This document shows, piece after piece, positions 8,829 through 16,352 of a DNA stretch of 63,856 nucleotides. This stretch comes from Balneolaceae bacterium (GTDB taxonomy: Bacteria; Bacteroidota; Rhodothermia; Balneolales; Balneolaceae). Below the pieces are notes generated by a model. That model was not told the DNA's origin. It ran no database searches and saw only the letters and a program-made list of their open reading frames with translations. Where the stretch lies: NCBI GenBank assembly GCA_007118695.1, contig SKRC01000025.1, forward strand, positions 1 to 63,856. The letters are read 5' to 3'. The position numbers were made by a program, and so were the translations under genes. Position 1 is the first letter of the stretch. Every line of letters begins with the position of its first letter.

Positions 8829-11555
8829 CTATAAATCAGCCAAAACCGCTTGATACATGTCAACTTTTTCCGGTTGATCCAAGTTTTCGTACAACCGGAT
8901 GAGGTGTTCAAGTGTATTCTTCCGGAGCTCTTTATCTCTGTCCGGTTGTTGTTCGAGTGTTGTATGTGCGTCAAGTAGAAATGATTCCGCCTCATTGTAC
9001 TGTTCAAGGTTTATCAGGCACAAACCAAGCATGTTTTTAACCTCGATGACTTCGGCATGATCCTCTGGCAGTGCGTTATTTCGAATTTCAAGTGCATCGC
9101 GAATCAAAGGCTCGGCTTCTGCATGATTTTCTTTTTTCATGAGGATCCGTGCAAGTCCGATTGAAGGATATGCAACTATGGGATGAGTCTCGCCGAGCGA
9201 GTTACTTAATATGGAACGGGCTTCACCGATTTTGGAAGCCGCTACTTCGAGTTGTCCTTGGCTTTCAAGCAGATTTCCCAGATTGTTCAGGCTTTCACCA
9301 ATCCTCGGATGATTGTCATCGAGCAGTTCCCGGCGCATCTCAAGTGCTTCGCGCAGGACAGGTTCTGCTGCTTCATCATCACCCATATCACGCAGCAGTA
9401 ATCCCAGCCCATTGAGGGTTACGGAAATACTCGGATGTTTGTCCCCATAAAGGGATCGTTTAAGCGATAATGTCTCCCGATATACCGGTTCGGCCGCTTT
9501 ATAGTCGCCTTTTTTCCGAAGCAGCATCGCCAGGTTATTCAGGCTCATTGTCACCCGCGGATCCAGGTCACTGAGCAGATTCCGCCGTATTTCCAGTGCT
9601 TCACGCATGGAGGCCTCGGCGGCTTCCAGTTCCCCTTTCTCATCCAGTAATAGGCCAAGAATATTGAGTGTTTCTGAAACATCCAGGTGATCATCATCAA
9701 AAATGTTTCGCTGCAGCTCTAAAGCATCCCTGAGTATGGTTTCAGCTTCATCATATTTACCGAGCCCCATCAGAACACCCCCCAGAGTACTGAGTGTTGA
9801 GGCTATTTCAGGATCGTCTGGCTCCAGGATTTGTCTTTGTATTGCAAGAGCATCGCGTAAATGAGGCTCAGCCTGCTCGTAATTGCCCGAGAAATGGAGG
9901 GCTTTGGCCAATTGAACTTTTGTGGATGCAGTTCTCGGATGATTCTCTCCATATGTTTCGTTCCGGATGGCCAGAGCCCGGTTTAAAAATTCTTCTGATT
10001 GTTCGTATTGACCGAGTCGGGAATAGACCTGCCCCACCACATCAAACATTTGCGCCTGAACACCGGGTTGCTCATCGAGTTGTTCGGCTTGTTGTATTCC
10101 GCGCTCGAGAAGCAGGCCGGCAGTAACCGTATCTCCCAGCGATTCTGCCGGATCACTGGCTTCGAACATACTCAAGAGGAAATCGGTCACCTGTTCAGCC
10201 CGGGCCGTCTCTGTTTGAGCCTGTTCGAGCGCCATTTGTGTTCGTTGGGAATGCCAGGTAATGGTGGCTGCATAACCGATGAGCAGCAGGATGATCACCA
10301 TAGTGGATGCAAATCCTGTTTTGTGACGCCGGATGAATTTCCCTGCCCGATAGCTTCGCGAATCCGGGTGAGCGGTAACCGGCCGTCCTTCCAGGTAATA
10401 CCGGATATCCGCTGCCAATTGTTCAGCCGAATCATACCGCCGGTCCGGTTCTTTTCGCAATGCCTTCATCACGATCGTATCCAGGTCCCCGCGTAAATGT
10501 TTCTTTAATTGGCCGGGGTTGTTTTGCTGCACATTTGATATCCGGAGCTCCGGAGAGGCGGCTTCAATGTTGGAATTCGATGGTTTTGTGATAGCCGTAC
10601 TTGGCCGGTCAGGCTGTTCTTCACAAATGATCTGTTCAATTTCGCTGGGTGTTTTACCCGAAACTTCATAGGGACGGATACCGGTCAATAATTCATATAG
10701 AATGATACCGAGTTGATAAATATCGGAAGCTGTTGAGATGGGCTCACCACGTACCTGTTCGGGGCTGGCATATGCCGGTGTCAAGGGTAGCAGCCCGGTG
10801 CGTGTCAGCGGGATAGCTTCCCCGTGCAGATCCTCATGCTTCAGTACTTTTGCAATTCCGAAGTCGAGCAGTTTCACCGTGCCATCTTCAGTTACCAGGA
10901 TATTTGAAGGCTTCAGATCGCGATGAATAATCAGCTTTCGGTGAGCGGTTTGCACAGCGTCGCATATCCTGAGGATAAGATTTAAGCGTTGCCTGAGGGA
11001 GAGCTGCTGTGAATTACAATAATCATCGATTGCAAGACCTTTTACATATTCGAGGGCAAACCAGGGTTGTCCGTCACGGGTAACACCACCGTCGAGCAGC
11101 CGGGCGATGTTCTCATGGTTCAGAGAGGCCAGAATCTGCCGTTCAGCCAGGAAGCGCAGGGTCTGGTTTTCCGAGGTAAACCCGGTTCGAAGCAATTTAA
11201 GCGCTACCTGTTGTTTGAACTGACCATCAACTCGTTCGGCCAGGTAGACGCTGCCCATTCCGCCATGGCCCAATTCCTCAATAATCTTATAAGGCCCGAT
11301 TTGCTCTCCTTTTTTGTTGGCGGACTGCTGCCGGGAAAATACGGTTGTTACGAGCTGGTCGGGGCGATTGTCCAGTATTCCGGGTTGATCATGGGCTTTC
11401 AGAAGTGAAAGTACTTCCTTTTTCAAATCCTGGTCATCGCCACATACTTTATCCAAATATTCTTTCTGTTCACTCTCCTCCATCTCTAGAGATTCATTGA
11501 AAATCTGTTTCAGTTTTTGCCAGTCGTTATGTGTGTTTTCATCCTTCATGTTCAA
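8829..11555 (-). CDS. Transmembrane Ser/Thr protein kinase with TPR tail
   Basis: The 908-residue protein has an N-terminal helical region (1-80), a PknB-type kinase domain (about 88-390), one membrane helix (about 415-433) and a long run of 42-residue TPR units of the kinesin-light-chain type (about 440-905). The kinase motifs are intact: glycine loop GHGGMGSVY, lysine 120 in VALK, HRDLKPSN from 211 and DFG from 231. It should therefore phosphorylate Ser/Thr in cytoplasmic proteins, with the TPR region on the far side of the membrane as a sensor or protein-binding part. It is upstream of the ECF sigma factor on the same strand, and divergent from the secreted TPR protein at 11742. A joint signalling role with the sigma factor is inferred from context. 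Confidence 0.92.
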   Translation of the reverse strand: MNMKDENTHNDWQKLKQIFNESLEMEESEQKEYLDKVCGDDQDLKKEVLSLLKAHDQPGILDNRPDQLVTTVFSRQQSANKKGEQIGPYKIIEELGHGGMGSVYLAERVDGQFKQQVALKLLRTGFTSENQTLRFLAERQILASLNHENIARLLDGGVTRDGQPWFALEYVKGLAIDDYCNSQQLSLRQRLNLILRICDAVQTAHRKLIIHRDLKPSNILVTEDGTVKLLDFGIAKVLKHEDLHGEAIPLTRTGLLPLTPAYASPEQVRGEPISTASDIYQLGIILYELLTGIRPYEVSGKTPSEIEQIICEEQPDRPSTAITKPSNSNIEAASPELRISNVQQNNPGQLKKHLRGDLDTIVMKALRKEPDRRYDSAEQLAADIRYYLEGRPVTAHPDSRSYRAGKFIRRHKTGFASTMVIILLLIGYAATITWHSQRTQMALEQAQTETARAEQVTDFLLSMFEASDPAESLGDTVTAGLLLERGIQQAEQLDEQPGVQAQMFDVVGQVYSRLGQYEQSEEFLNRALAIRNETYGENHPRTASTKVQLAKALHFSGNYEQAEPHLRDALAIQRQILEPDDPEIASTLSTLGGVLMGLGKYDEAETILRDALELQRNIFDDDHLDVSETLNILGLLLDEKGELEAAEASMREALEIRRNLLSDLDPRVTMSLNNLAMLLRKKGDYKAAEPVYRETLSLKRSLYGDKHPSISVTLNGLGLLLRDMGDDEAAEPVLREALEMRRELLDDNHPRIGESLNNLGNLLESQGQLEVAASKIGEARSILSNSLGETHPIVAYPSIGLARILMKKENHAEAEPLIRDALEIRNNALPEDHAEVIEVKNMLGLCLINLEQYNEAESFLLDAHTTLEQQPDRDKELRKNTLEHLIRLYENLDQPEKVDMYQAVLADL

Positions 11556-11613
11556 TATGAAGTACCCGTGTTCAGATCTTAGTGAAGCAAAAGCCTTTCT
11601 TTAAGAAGTCTTT

Positions 11614-11650
11614 GAAACTGTAAATAAACAAATGTTAGATACTTATACCA
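11614..11650 (-). promoter_or_regulatory. Conserved upstream element, copy B (kinase / TPR divergent region)
   Basis: GAAACTGTAAATAAACAAA, a ten-base variable stretch and TTATACCA, matching copy A at 8525-8562. It lies 59-95 bases before the kinase ATG and 92-128 bases before the plus-strand TPR gene ATG, so it could serve either. The orientation matches copy A relative to the minus-strand genes. Confidence 0.5.
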
Positions 11651-11741
11651 TAGAAATTTTGATAGACTAATTCCATTTTTTCGGCTTTATTCAATAAAGG
11701 GAATGAATATTATCAACGAAAACAATTATCGGAGGATCACT

Positions 11742-13385
11742 ATGTTTAGAAAACACGGATTAATTTCAGGGATGATTGCCATCATACTGTCGCTCGTTCT
11801 GGCCTGGAGTCCTGATGTTTTGGCCCAGCACGAGCATATGCATGATGAATATCCGATACCCGACGATGACAAGATCGGGGTCATTGACTTCAAGGCAGAC
11901 TGTGATGAAGATGTACAGGAGGATTTCGATCATGCCCTGGGGATGCTGCATCACATGATGTATGTATCAGCAAGGGAGAATTTCCGGGAGGTCGCTGAAG
12001 CAGACCCGAACTGTGCCATGGCATATTGGGGTATCGCGACGACTCTTTTTCAGCCGCTTTGGGGAACCCGTCCGAGTGAGGAAGATCTGCAAAAAGGCTG
12101 GGAAAACATTCAGAAGGCAATGGAGCTAGTCGATTCTGAACGGGAGAAACTGCTGATTAACTCAACAGCGGAATTTTTCCGCGAGCCTGAAACGGCTGAT
12201 TTCCGCACCCGGATTGACCGCTGGACGGATGGTGTAAAGGCGGCGTATGAAGCCTACCCTGAAGACCACGATATCGTCGCCTTCTATGGGCTTACTCTCT
12301 TGACGGCCGCACAATTTACCGATGACCGGGGCCCGCTTTATGATGAAGCTGAATATGTGTTGCGTAATGTTTTTGAGGAAAACCCTGAACATCCGGGAGC
12401 GATCCATTACAGTATCCATGCCACCGATATTGATGGCAGGGCCAAAAATGCGTTGGACATGGTCGAAGCGTATGCTGAAATTGCCCCGGGTACTCCTCAT
12501 GCGCTGCACATGCCTTCACATATATATGTGCGCCTTGGCAACTGGCCGGAGGTGATTACCTGGAATCAACTTTCGGCTGAAGCGGCGCTCAATCACCCGG
12601 TAAATGGCGCCGAATCGCATCACTACATCCATGCAATCGATTATCTGGTCTATGCATACCTGCAGCGGGGTGAAGACGAGAGAGCCGAAGCTGTATTTGA
12701 AGAAGCGTTGACGAAAGAAAGGCATCAGGCATCTTTTGTCAGTGCTTTCCATTTTGCTGCCATCCCGGCAAGGCTTGCCGTCGAACAACGGGATTGGGAG
12801 CGCGCTGCCAATCTGCAGCCCCGCACTAACGATTATCTGCCGTGGGATGCATCTCCCTGGGCGGAAGCCCTGACCTGGTATGCGCGGGGACTCGGTGCTG
12901 CTCATACTGGTGACCTTGATGATGCCCGGCAAGCTGAACAACGCATGATTGAACTTCGTGATATCGCCAAAGAGAGAGGAGACGATAATATGGTGGCTTA
13001 TATCGAAGCCGACCGTCATGTATTGGCAGGCAGGATTGCACTGGAAGAGGGCAATACGGAGAAAGCGATTGAACTGACACAAAAAGCCACCGAACTGGAA
13101 GGCTCAGTGGAAAAGCATCCGGTTACCCCGGGCGCTCTGCAACCGACCTACGAAGCCCTTGGTGATCTGTACATGGATTTGAATCGTCCGGATCATGCAC
13201 TCGCAGCTTATGAGGCATCCGATGATTTGTGGCCCGGACGAATGAACACCCTGATGGGAGCTGCCCTGGCTGCAAAAATAAACGGCAATGAACAAATTGC
13301 ACGGCAATACTTTGCAAGATTGTTAAACAGTGCCTTCACGCAGGAGATTGAGCTGATCGGGGCGGCTCATGGTTCTGAAGATTAA
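11742..13385 (+). CDS. Secreted TPR-repeat protein
   Basis: The start at ATG 11742 is decided by a strong GGAGG at 11731-11735 and a following signal peptide ending around VLAQHEH; the frame to 11703 would put 13 residues ahead of it. The mature protein (about 520 residues) is made of TPR-like helical repeats, including FDHALGMLHHMMYVSARENF and DPNCAMAYWGIATT. This is a common but uncharacterised secreted TPR family in Bacteroidota-like genomes, with a conserved cysteine pair (DCDED, DPNCAM). It presumably works in the periplasm as a protein-interaction scaffold. It is divergent from the kinase gene, with which it shares the 186-base regulatory region. Confidence 0.8.
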   Translation: MFRKHGLISGMIAIILSLVLAWSPDVLAQHEHMHDEYPIPDDDKIGVIDFKADCDEDVQEDFDHALGMLHHMMYVSARENFREVAEADPNCAMAYWGIATTLFQPLWGTRPSEEDLQKGWENIQKAMELVDSEREKLLINSTAEFFREPETADFRTRIDRWTDGVKAAYEAYPEDHDIVAFYGLTLLTAAQFTDDRGPLYDEAEYVLRNVFEENPEHPGAIHYSIHATDIDGRAKNALDMVEAYAEIAPGTPHALHMPSHIYVRLGNWPEVITWNQLSAEAALNHPVNGAESHHYIHAIDYLVYAYLQRGEDERAEAVFEEALTKERHQASFVSAFHFAAIPARLAVEQRDWERAANLQPRTNDYLPWDASPWAEALTWYARGLGAAHTGDLDDARQAEQRMIELRDIAKERGDDNMVAYIEADRHVLAGRIALEEGNTEKAIELTQKATELEGSVEKHPVTPGALQPTYEALGDLYMDLNRPDHALAAYEASDDLWPGRMNTLMGAALAAKINGNEQIARQYFARLLNSAFTQEIELIGAAHGSED

Positions 13386-13413
13386 AGAAAGAAAATCTGG
13401 CAGCGATCCCGCA

Positions 13414-13435
13414 ATCCCGCAAACTTTTGCGGGAT
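13414..13435. terminator. Tight hairpin after the TPR gene
   Basis: ATCCCGCAAA (13414-13423), a two-base loop and TTTGCGGGAT (13426-13435) form a perfect ten-pair inverted repeat, 29 bases after the stop at 13385. No U-run follows, so it may be a transcript-end or stability hairpin rather than a full intrinsic terminator. Confidence 0.4.
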
Positions 13436-13471
13436 CCTGTCAATGTTTATATGGTTGTGAGGATATTCATT

Positions 13472-14032
13472 ATGGCAAATTCAAATTCAAATTCAATCAA
13501 AGACTCATACGAACGTAACAGAAAATTATTAACGATAAAGCCGTCGAAGGGGCAATACACTACCACTACCAAAGTGCGGCTTCTTGAAGGGACAACTTGT
13601 GAGGTCGAACATAAACACTGGACATTCAAAGCTGATGTCGGGAAAACAGAAGGAGGCAATGATGCCGGACCGGGGCCAAGTGTGCTGCAGCGGGGAGCAC
13701 TGGGAAGCTGCCTTGCTATAGGATATGCCAAGTGGGCTGCTATCCTGGATGTTCCGGTCGACAGCCTGGAAGTTGAGGTTGAAGCCGACGTCGATGCCAG
13801 GGGTACATATGGAATTGATGATATTACCCCGGGCTACAAAGCCCTTCGATACAGGGTGATCATTGACAGTCCGGCGCCGGAGGAGAAAATTCGTGAGGTT
13901 ATCGAAAAAGCCGATGCACAGAGCCCTTTGTTGATGGATTTCAAACGGCCGGTTCCGGTTGATCGGGAGATCAAAATAGCGAAAAGCCAAAACGCAAAAG
14001 TGAAAAGTGAAAAGGCAAAAGTGAGAAAATGA
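13472..14032 (+). CDS. OsmC family protein with repeat-encoded C-terminal tail
   Basis: The start at ATG 13472 follows a GTGAGGA ribosome-site-like stretch and gives MANSNSNS; the longer frame adds 15 residues. The OsmC/Ohr fold is shown by DVGKTEGGNDAGPGPSVL, the helix RGALGSCLAIGYAKWAA with a catalytic-type cysteine, and KALRYRVIIDS. OsmC proteins reduce organic peroxides with paired cysteines. The other cysteine here is TTCEVEH, earlier in the chain, so the usual pairing is not certain. The last 17 or so residues (Lys/Ala/Val-rich) are encoded by six tandem heptamers AAAAGNN (13982-14023), an evident repeat invasion of the gene end. A methyltransferase follows downstream. Confidence 0.82.
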   Translation: MANSNSNSIKDSYERNRKLLTIKPSKGQYTTTTKVRLLEGTTCEVEHKHWTFKADVGKTEGGNDAGPGPSVLQRGALGSCLAIGYAKWAAILDVPVDSLEVEVEADVDARGTYGIDDITPGYKALRYRVIIDSPAPEEKIREVIEKADAQSPLLMDFKRPVPVDREIKIAKSQNAKVKSEKAKVRK

Positions 14033-14112
14033 TGAACTCGTGACTCACGACTCAAGACTCACGACAATTCACTCACTACTCAATACTAACTACTAAATAC
14101 TCACTACTAAAC
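13982..14112 (+). repeat. Period-7 tandem array (AAAAGNN then ACTCANN)
   Basis: Six heptamers AAAAGCC/AAAACGC/AAAAGTG-type run from 13982 to 14023 in the OsmC-like gene end. After a short interruption at the stop codon, eleven heptamers of ACTCNNN/ACTANNN type run in strict register from 14036 to 14112. The methyltransferase begins 3 bases later. Such arrays resemble the short tandemly repeated repetitive sequences described in cyanobacteria. Similar arrays lie at 22981-23070, 31567-31672, 40325-40387 and 40452-40530. Confidence 0.85.
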
Positions 14113-14115
14113 TAA

Positions 14116-14931
14116 ATGGACCCAAGACTACAACGACGCGTTCAACGATACGGCTGGGATAAAGCAGCCGAATACTATGAAGATTCATGGAGGGATCAGC
14201 TGAAGCCGGCACAGGATAAAATGCTGGAAATGGCAGCATTACAGCCGGGTGAAAAGGTAGTGGAGACCTCCTGCGGTACCGGACTTGTAACGTTTCGTGC
14301 TGCCAAACAGGTGGAACCAGGCGGTGAGATCGTTGCCACAGATATATCAGAGACCATGATCGAAATGGCCGGTACCATAGCAAAAAAACAAAAGATCGAA
14401 AATGTAACATTTCACAGAATGGATGCGGAGGAGCTTGATCTTGAAGACGATCAATTTGATGTGGCCATCAGTGGTCTTGGACTGATGTATTTCCCCGATC
14501 CTGTACAAGGCCTGAAAGAGATGCAGCGGGTTCTGAAGCCCGGGGGCAGGGCCTCGGTAGCGATCTGGGGGGAAAGAAAAAACTGCGGCTGGGCGGATAT
14601 ATTCCCAATTGTGGACAAACGGGTGGCTTCGGACGTATGCCCGATGTTTTTTCAACAGGGTACAGGCAATACTCTTGAGCACTCTTTTCATGCTGCCGGA
14701 TTTGAGGATGTTGAAACAGATCGTTTTAAAGTTTCCATCTCTTTTCCCACACCGGAAAAAGCCGTAATGGCTGCATTTGCCGGTGGGCCCGTTGCCCTGG
14801 CTTATCGAAAATTTGATGAGCAGACAAAAGAGGAAGCCCACAGAGAGTATCTCGAATCAATATCCGAATTCCGGATCGGGAGCGGGTTTGAAATTCCGGG
14901 CGAATTTGTAGTGGCATCCGCTATTAAATAA
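14116..14931 (+). CDS. Class I SAM-dependent methyltransferase
   Basis: The 271-residue protein has a UbiE/UbiG-like Rossmann methyltransferase domain. Motif I reads VVETSCGTGLVTF (near residue 50), followed by EIVATDISETMIEMA, the acidic FDVAISGLGLMYFPD loop and VLKPGGRASVAIWG. SAM binding is well supported. The substrate is not indicated. The N-terminus (DPRLQRRVQRYGWDKAAEYYE) is typical of small-molecule methylases acting on quinones or related compounds. It starts directly after a heptamer array and is likely cotranscribed with the OsmC-like gene. Confidence 0.85.
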   Translation: MDPRLQRRVQRYGWDKAAEYYEDSWRDQLKPAQDKMLEMAALQPGEKVVETSCGTGLVTFRAAKQVEPGGEIVATDISETMIEMAGTIAKKQKIENVTFHRMDAEELDLEDDQFDVAISGLGLMYFPDPVQGLKEMQRVLKPGGRASVAIWGERKNCGWADIFPIVDKRVASDVCPMFFQQGTGNTLEHSFHAAGFEDVETDRFKVSISFPTPEKAVMAAFAGGPVALAYRKFDEQTKEEAHREYLESISEFRIGSGFEIPGEFVVASAIK

Positions 14932-14945
14932 TGAAGTCACTCATC

Positions 14946-15027
14946 TAAACCGCATTTTCACCAAGCTCATTTTTTGTACGCGAAGCGAAATTTTTCCCTC
15001 AGCAAGGCGAAGCTAATATAGCAGCGG
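14946..15027 (+). repeat. Dispersed MITE-like repeat, partial copy R1
   Basis: TAAACCGCATTTTCACCAAG opens this copy and matches the inverted ends of the elements at 26451-26684 and 52792-52933. It continues into the family core CTCATTTTTTGTACGCGAAG and then a CCCTCAGCAAGGCGAAGC block. It lies between convergent genes (methyltransferase and alr). No matching right end was found, so it is a fragment. Confidence 0.75.
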
Positions 15028-15047
15028 ATACGTCCCCTACCGCTGTT

Positions 15048-16205
15048 TCACTTCACTGCAACCCGCGGTATGGCGTCGGGGAGCCGGCTCACCAGTTCAT
15101 TGTTGATAGCGTTTGTAAATTCAGAGAATGACCGGATAGTGATAACATGATTCATTTGCCGGCCAATCAAAATTACTTCATCACCCGAGGTAATATCTTC
15201 GATTGAGCTCACATCAACCATAAAAACGTTCATATTAATGAGCCCTACAATCGGAGCTTTTTTGCCCCGGATGATCACTTCCCCCCTGTTTGACAGAGTT
15301 CTCGGATATCCATTGCTGTATCCCAGCGGAAGAACTGCAATTTTCATATCATACGGAGCCTGATAACTGGTTCCGTATCCCACAAATTCACCTTCTCTTA
15401 TCCTTTTTATATGCATCACATCGGTTTTCCAGGTAAGAACCCGTTTCAAAGGCGAGTCCTGTTTTTTGCCAGTCTGCTGAAGGTGCAGATTATAGATATC
15501 GGGACTGGGCCACATGCCGTATTGTGCGGTACCGACCCGTACCAGGTCCATGACCGTTTCAGGAAAGGCGAGGGCTGCGGCTGAACAAGCGGTGTGCCGC
15601 AATGTGGGTTGTAATCCACTATCTGTTACCTGTTTATAGAGCTCATTAAACTTCTGAAGCTGTTTTTGAGTGCGAAACTGATTCGATAAAGACTCAATAC
15701 CGGCATAATGGGTGCAGAACCCTTTCAACTGGAGAGTGCCGGAATGATTTCTCAGATACTCCAGCGCTTCGGGAAGCTTTGATTCAACCAGGCCGGTTCG
15801 ATTACCTCCCGTTTCCACCTCAAGATGAACGATCGCCTTCATGCCCAGTTTTTCAGCTGTCTCCTTTGCTTTTTTTAGCCGGGCCAGGTCAAAGACAAAA
15901 AATTCAACCTTGTTCTTAATCACCCACTCCAGGTCTTCATCATACAAAATACCCATAATCATGATGATGCTGTCTTGTGTGCAGGCGCGGCTTACCTGCC
16001 AGGCCTCATAGCTTGATGCGACCGAGAAATGCCTCACACCCGCTTTTTCTGCCATCGGAACAAAAGTGCCGATCCCATGTCCGAATGCATTTGCTTTTAC
16101 GACAGACGAAATGATGGCATCCGGGCCGATCTTCTTTCGTATGAAATTAATATTCTGTTTCAGAGCCGATTGACTCAATTCAATTCTGGATGAGTGACGG
16201 ACCAT
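15048..16205 (-). CDS. alr: Alanine racemase-like PLP enzyme
   Basis: The 385 residues span the whole family. The PLP lysine K37 lies in SVVKANAFGHG, the second catalytic base is Y277 in VGYGTSY, R223 lies in the RVGTAQYG block and M325 in GLINMNVFMVDV. The enzyme would interconvert L- and D-alanine or a related amino acid. The position that usually holds a carbamylated lysine (HLKVDTG) reads HLEVETGGNRTG, so E129 replaces Lys. This may affect substrate or activity. It is the last of three same-strand genes with an unusual Cys/His protein and an ATP-grasp ligase. That suggests a dedicated D-amino-acid pathway and not only cell-wall supply (inference). Confidence 0.88.
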   Translation of the reverse strand: MVRHSSRIELSQSALKQNINFIRKKIGPDAIISSVVKANAFGHGIGTFVPMAEKAGVRHFSVASSYEAWQVSRACTQDSIIMIMGILYDEDLEWVIKNKVEFFVFDLARLKKAKETAEKLGMKAIVHLEVETGGNRTGLVESKLPEALEYLRNHSGTLQLKGFCTHYAGIESLSNQFRTQKQLQKFNELYKQVTDSGLQPTLRHTACSAAALAFPETVMDLVRVGTAQYGMWPSPDIYNLHLQQTGKKQDSPLKRVLTWKTDVMHIKRIREGEFVGYGTSYQAPYDMKIAVLPLGYSNGYPRTLSNRGEVIIRGKKAPIVGLINMNVFMVDVSSIEDITSGDEVILIGRQMNHVITIRSFSEFTNAINNELVSRLPDAIPRVAVK

Positions 16206-16352
16206 GATTTGAGACTATGTTTTGAAATTAATCGTTTTGGGGTTGGTGGAGGCCTCCGCCCATTCAGGAGTCCAATATCCCTCAAACAAAACACTCAATG
16301 CGCCTGGAAATCTCAACTCGGAGGCAGACATTAAATACTCCCTGAACACATG

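Noticed and set aside
12516-13082. 188-codon minus-strand frame
   Set aside because: Antisense to the secreted TPR protein, which has a ribosome site, signal peptide and repeat structure.
13982-14112. Possible CRISPR-like array
   Set aside because: Units are 7 bases without spacers; no cas genes are present in the window.
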